DNA of 64,000 nucleotides from Corydoras sp. C115 (taxonomy: Eukaryota > Chordata > Actinopteri > Siluriformes > Callichthyidae): contig JAFMOC010000007.1 in NCBI GenBank assembly GCA_019802505.1, positions 13,402,501 through 13,466,500 on the forward strand. Direction: 5' to 3'. The notes beneath the pieces were generated by a model. The model saw only the letters and a list, made by a program, of their open reading frames with translations. It was not told the origin of the DNA and did not search any database. This document shows, in pieces, positions 1 through 13,427 of this stretch. The translations under genes were made by a program, and so were the position numbers. Position 1 is the first letter of the stretch; every line of letters begins with the position of its first letter.

Positions 1-447
1 AAAATAATTAAAATATATGATCAAATTCATCACACATAAGAACCAGTACCAGTTCTTCTAGGCCAAATACAAAATAACTTTTTTTTTTCAAAGTCGATGA
101 AAGCGATGATCTGCAAGAGTTTGCCTATTTTATTTATTAGGGAGACCAAAAACAGAACCTTTATTACTTATTATTTTGCGTGTAATGTAAACTATTAGCA
201 CAAGATGTCACTATAGACCTGCAGTGTAACATGCAGCATTCAGGCTCATAACCCAAGCAATCAATTTGTATTCATAAAGATTCACAAAGAACAACATATG
301 TAATAAATCTATTACATATTAATCAGCATTTGTTTGAAATAAAGGTACGTGACAAAAATCATTAATGATAAAAGTTAAGCAAATCTGTTTTGTATCGACA
401 GGATCAAATAATGAACAATTAGATTATATAAACAATAGTTCTTTTTA

Positions 448-772
448 GGCAGCACGGTGGCTTAAGGGTTTGCACGTTCGCCTCTCAGCACCAAGCATTC
501 TCAGTTCGAATCCCTATCTGGGTGGAGTTTCCATGTTTTCCCCGTGTCCGTGTGGATTTCCTCCCACAGTCCAAAAACATGGATCAAGGTCAATTGAATT
601 CTCCAAATTGCCCCATATAGAGGCATTCTGTGTGAATGAATGTGTGCCCAGCAATATTTTGGCCCCCTGTCCTGGGTGTATCTGCGTTCTCACATGGATG
701 ACAATGGGGAACCCCCCCATCCCCGCGACTCTAGTAGAGGATAAAGCGGAAGATGATGGATGGATGGATGGG
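448..772 (+). mobile_element. tRNA-headed SINE, (GGAT)n-tailed copy
   Basis: The head has a Pol III A box (TGGCTTAAGGG) and B box (AGTTCGAATCCC), then the common body and the tail AGCGGAAGATGATGG with GGAT repeats. Flanking duplication: TAGTTCTTTTT at 436-446 and TAGTTCATTTT at 773-783 (10 of 11). Confidence 0.85.
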
Positions 773-1281
773 TAGTTCATTTTGCACACGCTTTTATTAA
801 AACTGACTTTAAGTGTGCCAACTTGATGGTTGGGTTCAGAGTACAACGTCAGCAACGACACAGCGACCTCCAGAGCGAAATATGAGTCCCTAAGCCTTCA
901 GATTGATGAACACACTAACACAACTGAGCAACCATGATCACCATCACAGTGCATGTACAATTCCTATATAAGAATCGGAATACTTTATTGTTTCCTGGGG
1001 GAAATTACAGATGTTACAATGTACAAAATATATAATAATAAGAAAAAGTAGCAACATATTTAGGCTATTCTATGCACACAAAATATTAAAGGTGATATTA
1101 CAGTTTTGTACATAAAAAAAACATTGCAGTAAACCAGAAATTATTACAGTAAGTTACAATGGTGTAACAAGACCCCTATTTTTGCCTTTGTGTCCATTTT
1201 ACACATATCCAAACAAAATGGTAACGTAGCAAAGGAACAAAAATATTATAGTCTCATCTCATCTCATCTCATCTCATCTCA

Positions 1282-1520
1282 CTATCCTCTGCTTAATCTT
1301 TTATTAAGTACACAGTTCACACATGTGTGTGTTTGTGTGTGTGTGTGTGTGGGGGGGGGGGGTGTTCTTCATGCCCAATCAGGGGAGAACATTTCAGGTA
1401 CTGGGCACTCAGGACAATCTATCACTGGGCACATTCAGTAAAACAGACACACACATACCTAGTGAAAATGTATACAGGGTCAATTTAGAGTAGCCATTTC
1501 ACCTCGAATCCATGTTTATG
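1282..1520 (-). mobile_element. Degenerate SINE copy
   Basis: Minus-strand fragments of the SINE body are recognisable (GGGGAGAACATTTCAGG, ATCTATCACTGGGCAC, AATCCATGTTT), broken by a GT/G run at 1325-1362 and substitutions. Confidence 0.6.
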
Positions 1521-1645
1521 TATTGCAAAAACTGCATCACTACAAACATATTTAATAATCATTACATATATTTTTTTAAATCATTAGGTGAGAGAAAAAA
1601 TACTGTAAAAGAATATAAATTATGTAAGAAAAAAAATCAATTTCA

Positions 1646-1769
1646 GGGCGGCACGGTGGCTTAGTGGTTAGCACGTTCGCCTCCAGCACTAGGGATTCCT
1701 GGTTCAAATCCCCATCTGGGTGGAGTTTCCATGTTCTCCCCGTGTCCGCGTGAGTTTCCTCCGGGTTCA
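1646..1769 (+). mobile_element. SINE head-only fragment
   Basis: It starts with the intact head (GGCGGCACGGTGGCTTAGTG, B box GGTTCAAATCCC) and stops after TTTCCTCCGGGTTCAC, losing about 220 nt of body and tail. Loss of the 3' end is unusual for a retroposed copy and suggests a later deletion or recombination. Confidence 0.8.
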
Positions 1770-2066
1770 CATACTTTTTTTTTTTAATGTTTACGAAATG
1801 TTTTGATTTTATTATTAAATGATAGCAAATCAAACATTTTTTTTTACATTTATAAGAAAGCTGAGTGATAGTGATTAAGATATATTTCCTTTTTTTGTTT
1901 AATTTTATTGTCCTTATTGTCTTTTAACCCTTAAGTCAAATTTACATAGTAAACCGCTTACATTTTACTTTAATGCTCCATAAATAGGACCTTAAACAAT
2001 GTATTTTACATATTATAGAAATATAGTAAATAAATTGATATAACAATTTAACAAACAAAACATTCG

Positions 2067-2103
2067 TTTTTTTCTTCTTCTTCTTCTTCTTCTTCTTCTT
2101 CTT

Positions 2104-2174
<71 letters not shown>
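2067..2174 (+). repeat. (TTC)n-(TTA)n microsatellite
   Basis: Roughly 60 nt of TTC units pass directly into TTA units, ending at the 5' end of a SINE. Confidence 0.95.
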
Positions 2175-2529
2175 GGGTGCACGGTGGCTTAGTGGTTAGC
2201 ACGTTCGCCTCTCAGCGCTAGGGATTCCCGGTTCGAATCCCCATCTAGGTGGAGTTTCCATGTTCTCCCCGTGTCTGCGTGGGTTTCCTCCGGGTTCTCC
2301 GGTTTCCTCCCACAGTCCAAAAACATGGATCAAGTCAATTGAATTCTCAAAAATTGCCCCATATAGAGTGTGTCTGTGTGAGTGAGTGTGTGCCCAGCGA
2401 TGGATTGGCGCCATGTCCTGGGTGTATCTGCCCAGCGCCCGAGACGCTCTCCCCTGGATGGGCATGGGGAACCCCACCGCGACCCTAATAGAGGATAAAG
2501 CGGGAGATAATGAATGAATGAATGAATGA
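2175..2529 (+). mobile_element. Full-length SINE, (GAAT)n tail
   Basis: It runs from GGGTGCACGGTGGCTTAGTG with B box GGTTCGAATCCC to the tail AGCGGGAGATAATGA and GAAT repeats. It sits inside a (TTA)n array, which continues to 2578 on the right. Confidence 0.9.
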
Positions 2530-2579
<50 letters not shown>

Positions 2580-2828
2580 GTCAACATGAAGATTAGTTTA
2601 ATATATTAGGGATACTTTTATTGTCAAGCAATGACAATTTCTCTGTCCTATTTCTGCACATATAAGACAAAAAAACAGCTGTTCAGTACAACCCTGTTCA
2701 GTACGTGGCAAATAAACAATTTGTGATACAATTATAATACATAATAATGATAAAATTATGATTTGACCTGCACCATATTGTCAGAAAATCCATTGATACC
2801 ATCAGCTGTCCATTTCATATTCAAATTA

Positions 2829-3070
2829 TCCATCCATACATACATTCATTATCTTCTGCTTAATCTTCTACTATGGTCACTGGGGGATTCCCATGCCCAT
2901 CAAGGGTTGAACGTTTCGGGTGCTGGGCACCCTCACTCACACAGACACACCCACACATACACAGACACACCCTATATAGGGCAATTTGGAGCATTCAATT
3001 TATTTGATCCATGTTTTTGGACGGTGGGAGGAAACTGGAAAACCCGGAGGAAACCCATGATTCTCACAGC
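2829..3070 (-). mobile_element. Diverged, 5'-truncated SINE copy
   Basis: The minus-strand tail and body are visible (ATTCATTATCTTCTGC, GCCCATCAAGGGTTGAACG, CCATGTTTTTGGAC, AACCCGGAGGAAACCCA). The tRNA-like head is missing. Confidence 0.7.
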
Positions 3071-5405
3071 GGAAAACTCACACAACTTGTGATATGGTTT
3101 TATGCACATAAAAAAAGAAAAAAAAACCTAAAACACACTAAAAAAGCTAGAAGAGATAAGATAAAAAATACATACATATATGGGATACACTTGAGTGTGT
3201 GTTATCTTTATGCAGCATAGTATCGTAAGGGTAAGAAATGGAAAGATATATGGAAAAATAAATAAATTTAAATACACTTATTACCCTCAGACAACATTAT
3301 ATTGATGCTGTTGTTATTGCTATGCTTTTAGTCTACAGCTTAAACACAAAAGGTGGTGTTTTACTGCCTGTAACCATTTTATAGGCACTAAATCATTGTT
3401 GCTACCTATTTTAGAGTTTATTCTGACTGTTACTCCTTACATCTATTTGAATTTTCTACTTAAGTTACTTTAACTTCTGTTGGTGTACTTACTATTTAGT
3501 TTCCACTGTATATAATTAATACATTCTGAAATGTCTACTCAAGTCCAATGACTTTCTTTTGAAAATAGAACATGAAGAATGTTCTCTGGATAAAACCTAG
3601 GACCAAACCAGTCTATATTTGACAGGAAGATATCCTAGTCTTACATTCTCAGCCACTTACATGAGATATTTGCTAGCTTACCTCTGTGTTACCTGGCAGC
3701 TTGGTAATTATAGGATTTGGAAAGAGTAGGCATGGAAAGACAGAGAGGGGGGAGAAAAAAAGATAGGGTAAGAGAATAAAGGGTAAACAGGCACAAATTG
3801 TGTGTGAGAGAGAAAGAGATAAAGGGAGCATTTACAATTTTAAAATTAGATTGATTATTAGTCTTTGTAAAAGAAACTTGTTTCTTTAATTAAAACCACC
3901 TGTGTCAATACATTCCTACTAGCTTTGCACACCTAGTTTGGAGAATGATTCTCCCTGCAATATTGTTTGACTTCAATCAGGTTTTGTGCTGAGCAGCAAT
4001 GCACTATATTGTCCTTTTCTTTGAAGCACCTTAGCTTATATGATGAGTACAGGGTTGATGGAAATAAACCTTCTGCTTAAACTTATCTATCTTGCAGAGA
4101 GTCAGAATTTGAGCATTCTTGGTAGATCGAATCTTTTCATGATTAGGATTCTTCAAATAAAAATTCAGAAATAAAAGTATTCATCCAAAATGTTTTATTT
4201 TCAATAAAATGTTTTCTTTTCTATATTACATCAATAGTCCATATACAAATTACAACTGACACTTTAGCATAAATTAATTATATTAGTAAATTTGATCTAC
4301 CTCCAAAGTATCAATATTTACTCATGACATTTGAGCTAAAACTGATGGACCATGAAAGACCTAAAGAACTCATACCAAACATGTACACAGTTCAGCTTAA
4401 CAGTCAGAGACCTTCTTGTGTTCTTTACTTGTTACAACAGCCTTTCCCTCATGGGTCAGTGAAACTTACCACTTTTTCAAGTCCATAAAGGTTGCTTGGC
4501 CTTGTGCAGAATGTGTCATCAGTTCTCTATGGACTAGATTGGGCAAAGCCCATGAATGGAAAGCATCAAATGTTTGCCTTTAGTACTCTGACTTATATGA
4601 TAAGCACCTATGTGTTTGTGTTAAACATTTAGGCATGTATACTGGTTTTTAAACTGAGCCTCAAATTTTTATACAACTTTGATTGATAATATGTTTGCTC
4701 AGACTGTGACATTGGGGCCCTGCACTACATTTAGATGGGGTCATTTTGAAACAATAGAAGGAAGTGTAGCCTCATGTCTGCCAGTCTGCTTCTACAAATC
4801 CCTTTACATCTTATTAAATTAATGAGACAAGTTATGATTTTGCAGAATGCAGTGTTATTTGAATATGATTACAATTTTTAAAATGAGCCCATTAAAAATG
4901 TTTTTTTGTCACTGTCATTACAACATGAACCAGTAATATGTTTTAGTAATAAAATTAAAAAATACATATTCAATGTTAAAAGTTCACTGGTATAGGCACA
5001 TGCATCATATTGTCTAAGATAAAAAAAAACGTGTCCACTGTATAGAACATCAGTTACAACACAAGTGTCATACCAGATCTTCAAAAATTGCCGGTATGAT
5101 TGTCATGGTTATTTATGACTGTAAAAATGCCTGTCAATTCAGTGGGATGCTGCAAGCCTTTACCTGCTTGCTAAATTTACCCCCTGAGTGTATATGTGTG
5201 TCTTAATTATTGACCAAATTACATCTTCTTCCTTCTTTTACCATATATGAATTCCAAATGTGGTAAAAGAAAGAAAAAGATTTATATATTTATATATACA
5301 GTATAAATGCATTCTATCACAGTAAAACAAAACTGGCCACATTAATCTTCAAAGCATAAAGTATGTCAAAAAAATTACTGAATTACTATACTATGAAAAG
5401 ATGTT
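3071..5405. other. Gene-free AT-rich stretch
   Basis: No ORF with recognisable similarity, no RNA gene and no clear repeat were found. A purine-rich GA segment lies at about 3740-3830. Confidence 0.5.
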
Positions 5406-5416
5406 GGCAGGCATTA

Positions 5417-5574
5417 TTCATTCATTCATTCATTCATTCATTCATTCATTCATTATCTTCCGCTTTTATCCTATATTAGGGTCGCGGTGGGGTTCCACAT
5501 GCCCATCCAGGGGAGAACATTTCGGGCGCTGGGCAAATACACCCAGGACAGGGTGCCAATCCATCGCTGGGCAT
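5417..5574 (-). mobile_element. 5'-truncated SINE with perfect target duplication
   Basis: Only the 3' half is present, from the (ATTC)n tail to GCGATGGATTGG..., ending at the TGCCCAGCG point. The 11-bp duplication GGCAGGCATTA flanks it at 5406-5416 and 5575-5585, so the truncation happened at insertion. Confidence 0.9.
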
Positions 5575-5706
5575 GGCAGGCATTAATGGGAAAAAAATGA
5601 TAAAAAAGGAGATTTAATTAGTATTCAAGATTTAACAAAATGTGCACTCAATTGAATTAAGCAAGCCTAATTATGTTCTCTTTATCATTCACAAGGCTGT
5701 TTAAAG

Positions 5707-5709
<3 letters not shown>

Positions 5710-5754
<45 letters not shown>
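5710..5754 (+). repeat. (GT)n microsatellite
   Basis: About 22 uninterrupted dinucleotide units. Confidence 0.95.
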
Positions 5755-5757
<3 letters not shown>

Positions 5758-7037
5758 TGTTGAAATTACTGCACAACGATTCCCATGACTCTGTGCTTTA
5801 AGAGGATGATCAATGTTCTGCATTTCCCAAGTTTGCTTCTGTCTACAGAAAAATGTACACTTCAATTTGCCCTACCATACTCAACTCAAAGGAAATGTAC
5901 GAACAAAAATATGGTCACTTTTATTTACAGATATGACATCATATTAATGGGAACTCATGGCTTAATGAAAACAAATTGTCATTTTGATGAGCGACGCCAC
6001 ACTGGCTGCTTAGAGCAACACAGGCTCACTGCCTGCAACATGTTTACCCGGTGGGAGGTTATGTGGCGTGTAAGCTCAAGTGAACAGCATATAAATCCAA
6101 ATGAAATTAATTATATTATTGTTTCACAGACAAACTTAGTAAACTGTGGACATTCCAGTGGTCAAATGAACTCAGCCTAACCTTTCTTTTTATTTTTGCA
6201 ACTGTTTTGCATCTTAGGGGGCAAATTGGATTAAACAATAGAAAATCTGCTTATACACATCATTATCGTATCAGTGTATCATTATATATTTCCTGATCAG
6301 TAGAAATACAAAGGCTGAGATTATTTAAGTAACTTGCTTCCTGCTACACCACATTCTATGAGACATAGGTCACACACATTATGGTCTTTAGCTCTTACTA
6401 ATTTGCGCACATATATACAAACACACACCTGCAAGGCGAAGGCCACTGGGCTGAAATACAGCTGCCTAATTTATTAGTCCCTTGAGAAGGACCAGTGACT
6501 AGCAGGCTGAACTAGTCTGACTTCCGTCAGTGGTCTTTCATACCAGCCCCCCACCCCAACATGAGATGAAGTGTGACAGACAATGTCTGGTGGTATTGCA
6601 GTAGGGTCCACTCCCAGGCCTTTTGGCTCACCTCCTTCTTTCCTTTCTGTCTGAGGCCAAGGCAGGCAAAGCCATCAGTCACCTGGCTTGGTCAGAGGCA
6701 CAATGGTGCAGCCGAGGTCTCTGTGCCTTGCCGATACAAAGAGCCTTCCAACCAGCAACTGATAAGCTTCACCTTCCGGGACCCATGGGGTCTGCAGCTC
6801 CTCAGATATGCATACTGTATATATAGTGGGCTTTTTGCCTTACTTTAAAATCTGTCTCAGCATTTATTCTGCCAAGTAGTGAGCACAAATGCACTTCTAA
6901 ACCTATGTCTTAAATTGGGTTTAAAAAATAATCAGACAGCAGAGTAGACAGTTTAGTGGTAACATCTTTGTTTCCAGAAGTGACATATTAATACTACTTC
7001 TTTGCATTCTTTCTTTGTCTTTCTATCTCATACAATT

Positions 7038-7038
<1 letters not shown>
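5755..7038. other. Gene-free stretch with a GC-richer patch
   Basis: No gene is supported. Positions 6430-6800 are clearly GC-richer and more complex than the flanks; several short frames there match nothing I recognise. It may be a conserved regulatory block. Confidence 0.4.

Positions 7039-7110
<72 letters not shown>
7039..7110 (+). repeat. (CT)n-(CA)n microsatellite
   Basis: About 20 CT units are followed directly by about 16 CA units. Confidence 0.95.
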
Positions 7111-7111
<1 letters not shown>

Positions 7112-7284
7112 TAGTATAAATGTTAATCTTTTCAATATGACTGTGAATTATAGTTTTACCAGTATAGTTACCAGTCATGGCTTGATGCTGGTCCTGATGA
7201 TGGACTAGATTGAACTGATACTAATCTAACAAACAAAAATATTTGCACCAGCATTCTGTAGGTGTTCTTATGTAATTGTAAATG

Positions 7285-7480
7285 ACTATTCAAGTATTTA
7301 AGTATTTTATTTGTCATTCCACAATATAAAGTACAGTATAGTATATGTGGAATGAGACAGCGTTCCCCAGGAACAAGGTGCTACATATAACCGCTACTAC
7401 ACAACCAACATAAAGTGCACATGTGCAAACACAAGGATCACAATAAATACAGGACAATACACAGTCCAGTACACAATAAA
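7285..7480. repeat. Possible old retroelement remnant
   Basis: TTTATTTGTCATTCC and CAGGAACAAGGTGCTACATA resemble a dispersed fish repeat that I cannot name securely. Similar TTTATTG-type fragments occur near 980-1030 and 2610-2700. Confidence 0.3.
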
Positions 7481-8507
7481 CATTCAAGTATGGTATTGAA
7501 AGTAAACCCTGAGTTGGTTATTGTAAACAGTTAACATTAAGTGGAGAGGTAACAGTGCTGGTGGCCTCCTAGTGATGTTCCTTTTTCCAGGAAGAAAAAT
7601 GTCCTTGATTTTAAAAATTCTTAAGAGTTTCTAATTGCGGCAGTTCTTTATAATGTGCAAAAAGTGTGCTTACACAACTAACACAAACCAGCACCAGATA
7701 AGGTACTGTTTTTGATTTTACATAAAGGAAGACACAGTAGACACAGTGTTTAACAAGTCTAGCAGCACATTAGTGTCTGATCATAATCATAATCATACCA
7801 GTGCAACACACACCACCAACACCAGTATAACACATGATCGCTGGCGGTCTTGTGGAGGTTCAGACAGGTAAAAAAAGAAATAGGTGAACTAAAATATGTA
7901 ACAATACTACAAAATGCATCTATATGGTATAAGTGAAACTTGTGCGCTCACAAAACTGGACAATGAGTATGTGCATATTTAAGTTAATTAGTGAATTGGT
8001 TTTCAACTGGGGTCTTTTTCCAGTATATGCAGAGGCCACATAGAACTAACTCATTCACAATTTTTTTAGATCAAAAATTTTTAGAAAAACACTAGGGAGG
8101 TTAGGTTCTTTGACACACATTGTTCGTATTTCTCAATTTCTTAAAGCTAAACTTACTTAAGAATGGTTACAATTACACTAAAATAGTAAAAACAGAGTTA
8201 AGAGCTAAGCCAGATTTATTTTATTACTGCAGCGAGCAGTATCTCAGGAGCATTTTAATATTTAAAGATCTAACTAATAGATTAAGATTTAGGATGTTTA
8301 AGCAGGTTTGGTAAAATCAGCTATTCAAATAGAATAAAATCCATTGCAGTAAAGGGCAGGAAGATCCATAGTATACCAGCAAATCAGATATTATGAAAAC
8401 TAAGTGTATGAAGTTTGTATTCCTCTTCACAAAGTTTTTCATAAGTGTGGATTATCAAAACTTTAGGGACTTAATATACACTTTTAAAATAAACATAAAG
8501 AAGTATA

Positions 8508-8539
8508 TTTACATTTACATTTAGTCATTTAGCAGACGC
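8508..8539 (-). mobile_element. SINE 3'-tail fragment of a second family
   Basis: The motif AAATGACTAAATGTAAATG preceded by GCGTCTGCT (minus strand) is the 3' end common to several fish SINEs with an L2-like tail. Only the tail remains. Confidence 0.6.
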
Positions 8540-9065
8540 ATATGTGATTATTTTAGGCCGTATTTAAGGTATGTTATTAATAGTAATTACTGAAGTATAT
8601 ACTTAATGACATTATGATATAAAATATTAATACAGCATTTTAAAAACATTTTACATTAAAGGTTTTTATTCTGACTACAATACATAAAGACAGTGTTACT
8701 TAACTATTTTCTCTGAAAAGATGAAAGTCTGTTTTGCCACCCAAGCATTATTGTCAAAATTATTTGAGTAGTGTAGGAATAAGAAAACGTTTTCTATTGA
8801 AGAACAGCAACCTGTAATATGAACTCTGGATTATAATGTTTTTTGTAGAACTTACTGAAGTGATTTTGATTGGCTGTGTGTTGAGTATGTGAACAAGAGA
8901 GCAGTAAATCTCTACTTGTCATACCTATGAAGTTATTTAGTAATAAATTGTTAAATCATGTTAAAACCACGCCACTCCAACCCTACTGCTCGTAATATAC
9001 CAAAAGACGACTTTATTGACTTTAATGTGAGATGTACACGTACCCCCACCCCACACACTCAAACA

Positions 9066-9068
9066 CAG

Positions 9069-9104
<36 letters not shown>

Positions 9105-9108
9105 ACAT
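9066..9108 (+). repeat. (AC)n microsatellite
   Basis: AC repeat with one AAC interruption. The unique sequence on both sides (8540-9817) holds no recognisable gene. Confidence 0.9.
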
Positions 9109-9815
9109 TATTATAGCAAATGATATTTGTTTTGGTTAATAATACTTAATAAAACACTTAATAAAACACTTGAGGGTCTTACGTTTAACATTGCATTGTT
9201 ATTTTACTAATAAGGTGGCGATCCTATTTTCTTAACGTTTAGTTTTTATGTACATGCAGTAACTTCCAGGATGGAACAAGCTTCACTAATGTCATTCTCT
9301 GCCGAAACGATTCTTTACTGTGAGAAAATATAATGCAGGTCTTTATGAAGATGATCTATTGGTCTCTTCCGCCCCACTGACCAGCTCACTGTCATAGGCG
9401 TTGAGGCCTGGGTTTTGTTAGGTCCAGGAAACAGATTCTTCCTTCACGTAAACATGAATTTAAGGTCTGTTTGTGTTCTGACTGGTGCTGGCACGCAAAC
9501 ATCGCTGTCGGTTTGATCAGATTCATTGAGGAAGGAGATGCTGGTAAAATAAAGCATTGTTATGTTTGACATTTCGAAACGCAAATTCTTAGGCAAAATC
9601 AGTGGGTCGTTTGGTTTTTCACAGATAGTTCACAGCGGTCGTTTACACCTAAATAGTGTACGTACAGGATCGAGTCAGGTGATTGGTCCATTGGCAAAAA
9701 GTTTCTTCATGCTTTGGTTAAATTAGGAGATGCGAAGTGTGGGCTATTGGCTTTTTAGTCTGAAAAATATTTTAAAAGTTGTAATTATTTAGTGTTGTCA
9801 GTATTGTCAGTATTG

Positions 9816-9817
<2 letters not shown>

Positions 9818-9894
<77 letters not shown>

Positions 9895-9902
9895 TGTGTG
9901 TG
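9818..9902 (+). repeat. (GT)n microsatellite
   Basis: About 40 units, interrupted once by TTTG near the 3' end. Confidence 0.95.
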
Positions 9903-10256
9903 TTGCTTCCTTTGCGTTGTAATGCTTCCACAAGCATCCTTTGCGTTGCTAAGTATTGATTCCAAAGAGGTACATTAGCTATAGCATAAAGCTATAGATA
10001 CGTAAATAAAGATAAGCAGAATAAAAATCACTGTCAGCACATATTCGTGAATATCAGCACATATTCATATATGCAGCTATAACTGGCATTGAGTCAGCGA
10101 ATAAATAATAATGCTCCTCATGATTATCATCATCACCCATTATCATCTTCAACATGTTTGTACTTTAATTCCATTTACATTTCTGCTATTATTATTACTC
10201 GAAGTCGCAGTAGGATTTTATATTTGCGCAATACTTATTTTTAATGCCGCTATTGT

Positions 10257-10257
<1 letters not shown>

Positions 10258-10296
<39 letters not shown>

Positions 10297-10353
10297 TTAT
10301 TACAGACCTAATAATAATTTTAATATTAATAATATTAATACTACAACCACTGC

Positions 10354-10425
<72 letters not shown>
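10258..10425 (+). repeat. (AAT)n microsatellites
   Basis: Two AAT tracts (10258-10295 and about 10353-10425) are separated by imperfect ATT/ATA sequence. Confidence 0.95.
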
Positions 10426-10427
<2 letters not shown>

Positions 10428-10589
10428 CGTTATTATTCTTATTATGGCCTACTATTGGTAGCTAGTCTATTTAACTATTTTTAATATCACTTTAATATAT
10501 TTAAAAGTTTCGAACATACGACCATGGCTAAAATGTTTTAGCAGTAAAATGTGTTATTCATCGTATTTAGGATAACGTTGTATATAGGC

Positions 10590-10730
10590 TGCCCAGCGAT
10601 GGATTGGCGCCCTGTCCTGGGTCTATCTGCCCAGCGCCAGAGACGTTCTCCCCTGGATGGGCATGGGGAACCCCACCGCGACCCTAGTAGAGGATAAAGC
10701 GGGAGATAATGAATGAATGAATGAATGAAA
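10590..10730 (+). mobile_element. 5'-truncated SINE with perfect target duplication
   Basis: It begins at TGCCCAGCGATGGATTGGCG and runs to the (GAAT)n tail. The 10-bp duplication GTATATAGGC is at 10580-10589 and 10731-10740. The truncation point matches that of the copy at 5417. Confidence 0.9.
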
Positions 10731-10740
10731 GTATATAGGC

Positions 10741-11954
10741 GTCTTTGATCCCACCAGAACGTGGAAAATCAGGTTATTTGTTCTCGTTTACGAATAAAAA
10801 AATATTTCTATAGGTTCTGTCAGACACCTTGCGACGTCTGTGTCTTTACCACTACGTCAGTTTTAATTTATAGTGATGGACGATGGGCATTTTTAACTTA
10901 GCGAGATATACTATGCTGATAAAGAATTAGACATTCCCTCGAAACATTAGCAATTGATGATCGTACTACACTGAATAAAATAATCAAAAATGTAGGCTAA
11001 TATAAAAATGTCAGCAATTATAAAATTTTACGCAGACACTTTGACAGCCAAAGAAAGTTTTCAGGACAAAACAACTCACGTAAGTAAATTTAAGACATCT
11101 AAATTTTCTAACAACTAAATATATTTTTCTCCTTTTTGTTTTTGATAACTTGCAAATTCTCCAATCCTGTGCTTCTTTACATTTGCCACTTAAGACATTT
11201 ATCTTCTGTTGGAAGACATCAACCTAATCTAAACAACACTGTTGATTGCTAACGGATGAGATTATCTCGTTTTACGCTTCCCTTTTCTTTCCACCACGTT
11301 TTAGCAGCAACCAGGCTTTTGTTACTGGCGCCATAGTACTGCAGCAGATGACAGAGGACAAGAGAGAAAGAGAGGGAGAGGGAGAGACCGAACAGATATA
11401 GAGGAAAAAACTATATAAAACAAACCTTAACCCAAGACCATCACGTAGTCCTTAATAACTAAACGTTGGCCAAACGTTGGCCCAGTTTCAGACTTTTTAC
11501 TGTTGTTGTTGCATATAATCTTTTGTCAATAGTTTCAATTTTGTCAAAATGTTTATTAAACAAACACTTTTTAATTAATTAGCATTAAGATTATTGGCGA
11601 TTATTAAAGTAATTCTAAGCCTATGGGTTACATGCACTTAAACAGTCGCAAAAATAATTATATTATGAACGTTTAAAAACCTCATACTGTATATATGACT
11701 ATTTATAAAGCTGTGATTTAAACATATATTTTTTTTCTACTCCGAACAATTACTACCAGTCACCATCAGTTAATTCTGTCGTGTATGTCTTATATCTTGT
11801 AACTAGCGATGATGCAATCAGTTAAACATTTTACAATGTACATTTTTAAATAATTTGCCATATACACTTAAATATATATCAAATGTATATTACTTACTGA
11901 TATTATTGAAATATATTTTTTAGAAACTACTGGGATAATCACACACACGCGCGC

Positions 11955-12003
<49 letters not shown>

Positions 12004-12231
12004 CAGATATCTAGTTGGATTAATTGTTCATAAGCTAGTCAGGGGTTGGCTACTCGGCGGTATGTGTGTCCTGTTATCTCGGAGGGAGACAGACTGCGGT
12101 TGGTCATCTCTAAAGGTCATGTGTAAGCGTCCACTTAAACCACAGTGCTGATCTTACTATGAATAGATGTACGTGTCACTAGGGAAATAAAACCTTTGGG
12201 GATACAATATGATAACTCGGAAAGATTGCAT

Positions 12232-12286
<55 letters not shown>

Positions 12287-12979
12287 GTTCAAAATAGTTT
12301 GTATATATTTTTTTCAGGAACTTCACAGGATTCCAATAGTTCCATTTGAAATTCGGTTGCAAACATATTTGCAGGAATCCAATTGTTAACATTTATAAGT
12401 GACAATAATGTGACAACAATGATAACAATGATATGTATAAGAGATAATGTAGTAAAGAATACAAGGATATATTAATCTAATATAGACCAAGGCTAGAATT
12501 GAATAATATATAACAAACTGTTTTCTTACTCCATAAAACATGTGGCAATGCCTTCTTGGGAGCCAGAATAGCTTAATATCATCTTAAAACGTTTAAGGGT
12601 ACTATCATCTTCTGTTCTGATTTAAATAGGTCTAACGATCACAAAATTAATAACATATTTTTTAAATTATGGAATCAATACGATTATAACATATTTTTAT
12701 AATGTCTTGTTATCACAAACGATCAATGAATACAAGAAACGGAATCAGTTATTTGAGGATGGGGGCATAGCACGTCACTCGTTGAGCCTTCATCCCGCCC
12801 CGGTAGCATGACATCATCAACATGAAGCAATGCCCTGACTTCAAGAAACAGCAGCAAAAACTCTCAACATCAGCTCGAGGCTCAATGCTTTTAGGTCGTA
12901 ACTGGCCCTGCATACCCAGTTGTGCTCCATCTTTTCCCCCGAAAATGGAAAATTAGTCTAGATTACAGGTCGGGAATGT
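10741..12979. other. nkx2.3 upstream region
   Basis: Non-coding, with no retroelement seen. It holds CA repeats at 11941-11999 (with a CG-rich start) and 12234-12282. The stretch 12760-12960 is GC-richer and probably covers the nkx2.3 promoter and 5' UTR, though no convincing TATA box is visible. Confidence 0.5.
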
Positions 12980-13087
12980 TTGCAAGAAGTAGCTGCTTAT
13001 CAGAATCAATGCTATCTTGCAGTGAAAATCAATGCCCCAGCCCACTTGTTTAAAAACCTTGATATTCCAGATGTTAAGCAGAATTCG

Positions 13088-13427
13088 ATGATGCTTCCAA
13101 GCCCAGTAACGTCAACTCCGTTTTCTGTCAAGGACATACTCAAGCTGGAGCAGCAGTCTCACCAACTCCACGGTAACTGTCTACAGGCGTCCTTGCAGGA
13201 TTTACGACACCAACAGCAACGTTTTCACAACCCTACATCTTGCCTTCTTGGAGACGCAGAGAGTACAGGATTTTCGGACAGTGAGGAGAGAATGGCTTTC
13301 CTAAACTCCATCTCAGTACAGGATAACTTGGTTGAAAGCAGTATTTCTCCGCCCATGTTTGTCCATCCAGCTCTGGAACACGTCGTGGACGCCAAGTTAG
13401 AGGACGAACTGGAGGAGCAGGAGACCA
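13088..13427 (+). CDS. nkx2.3: nkx2.3 coding exon 1
   Basis: This exon encodes residues 1-113 plus the first base of codon 114. It carries the TN repressor-like motif and an acidic stretch (KLEDELEEQE) just before the donor. An in-frame open stretch continues 5' to 12980 but has no ATG, so translation should begin at 13088. Confidence 0.9.

Noticed and set aside
448..520. tRNA gene suggested by A and B boxes
   Set aside because: The boxes belong to the SINE head; the sequence cannot fold into a complete cloverleaf and is repeated at every SINE copy.
5785..6180. 131-aa open frame
   Set aside because: No recognisable domain, no splice or codon signature, AT-rich surroundings; probably chance.
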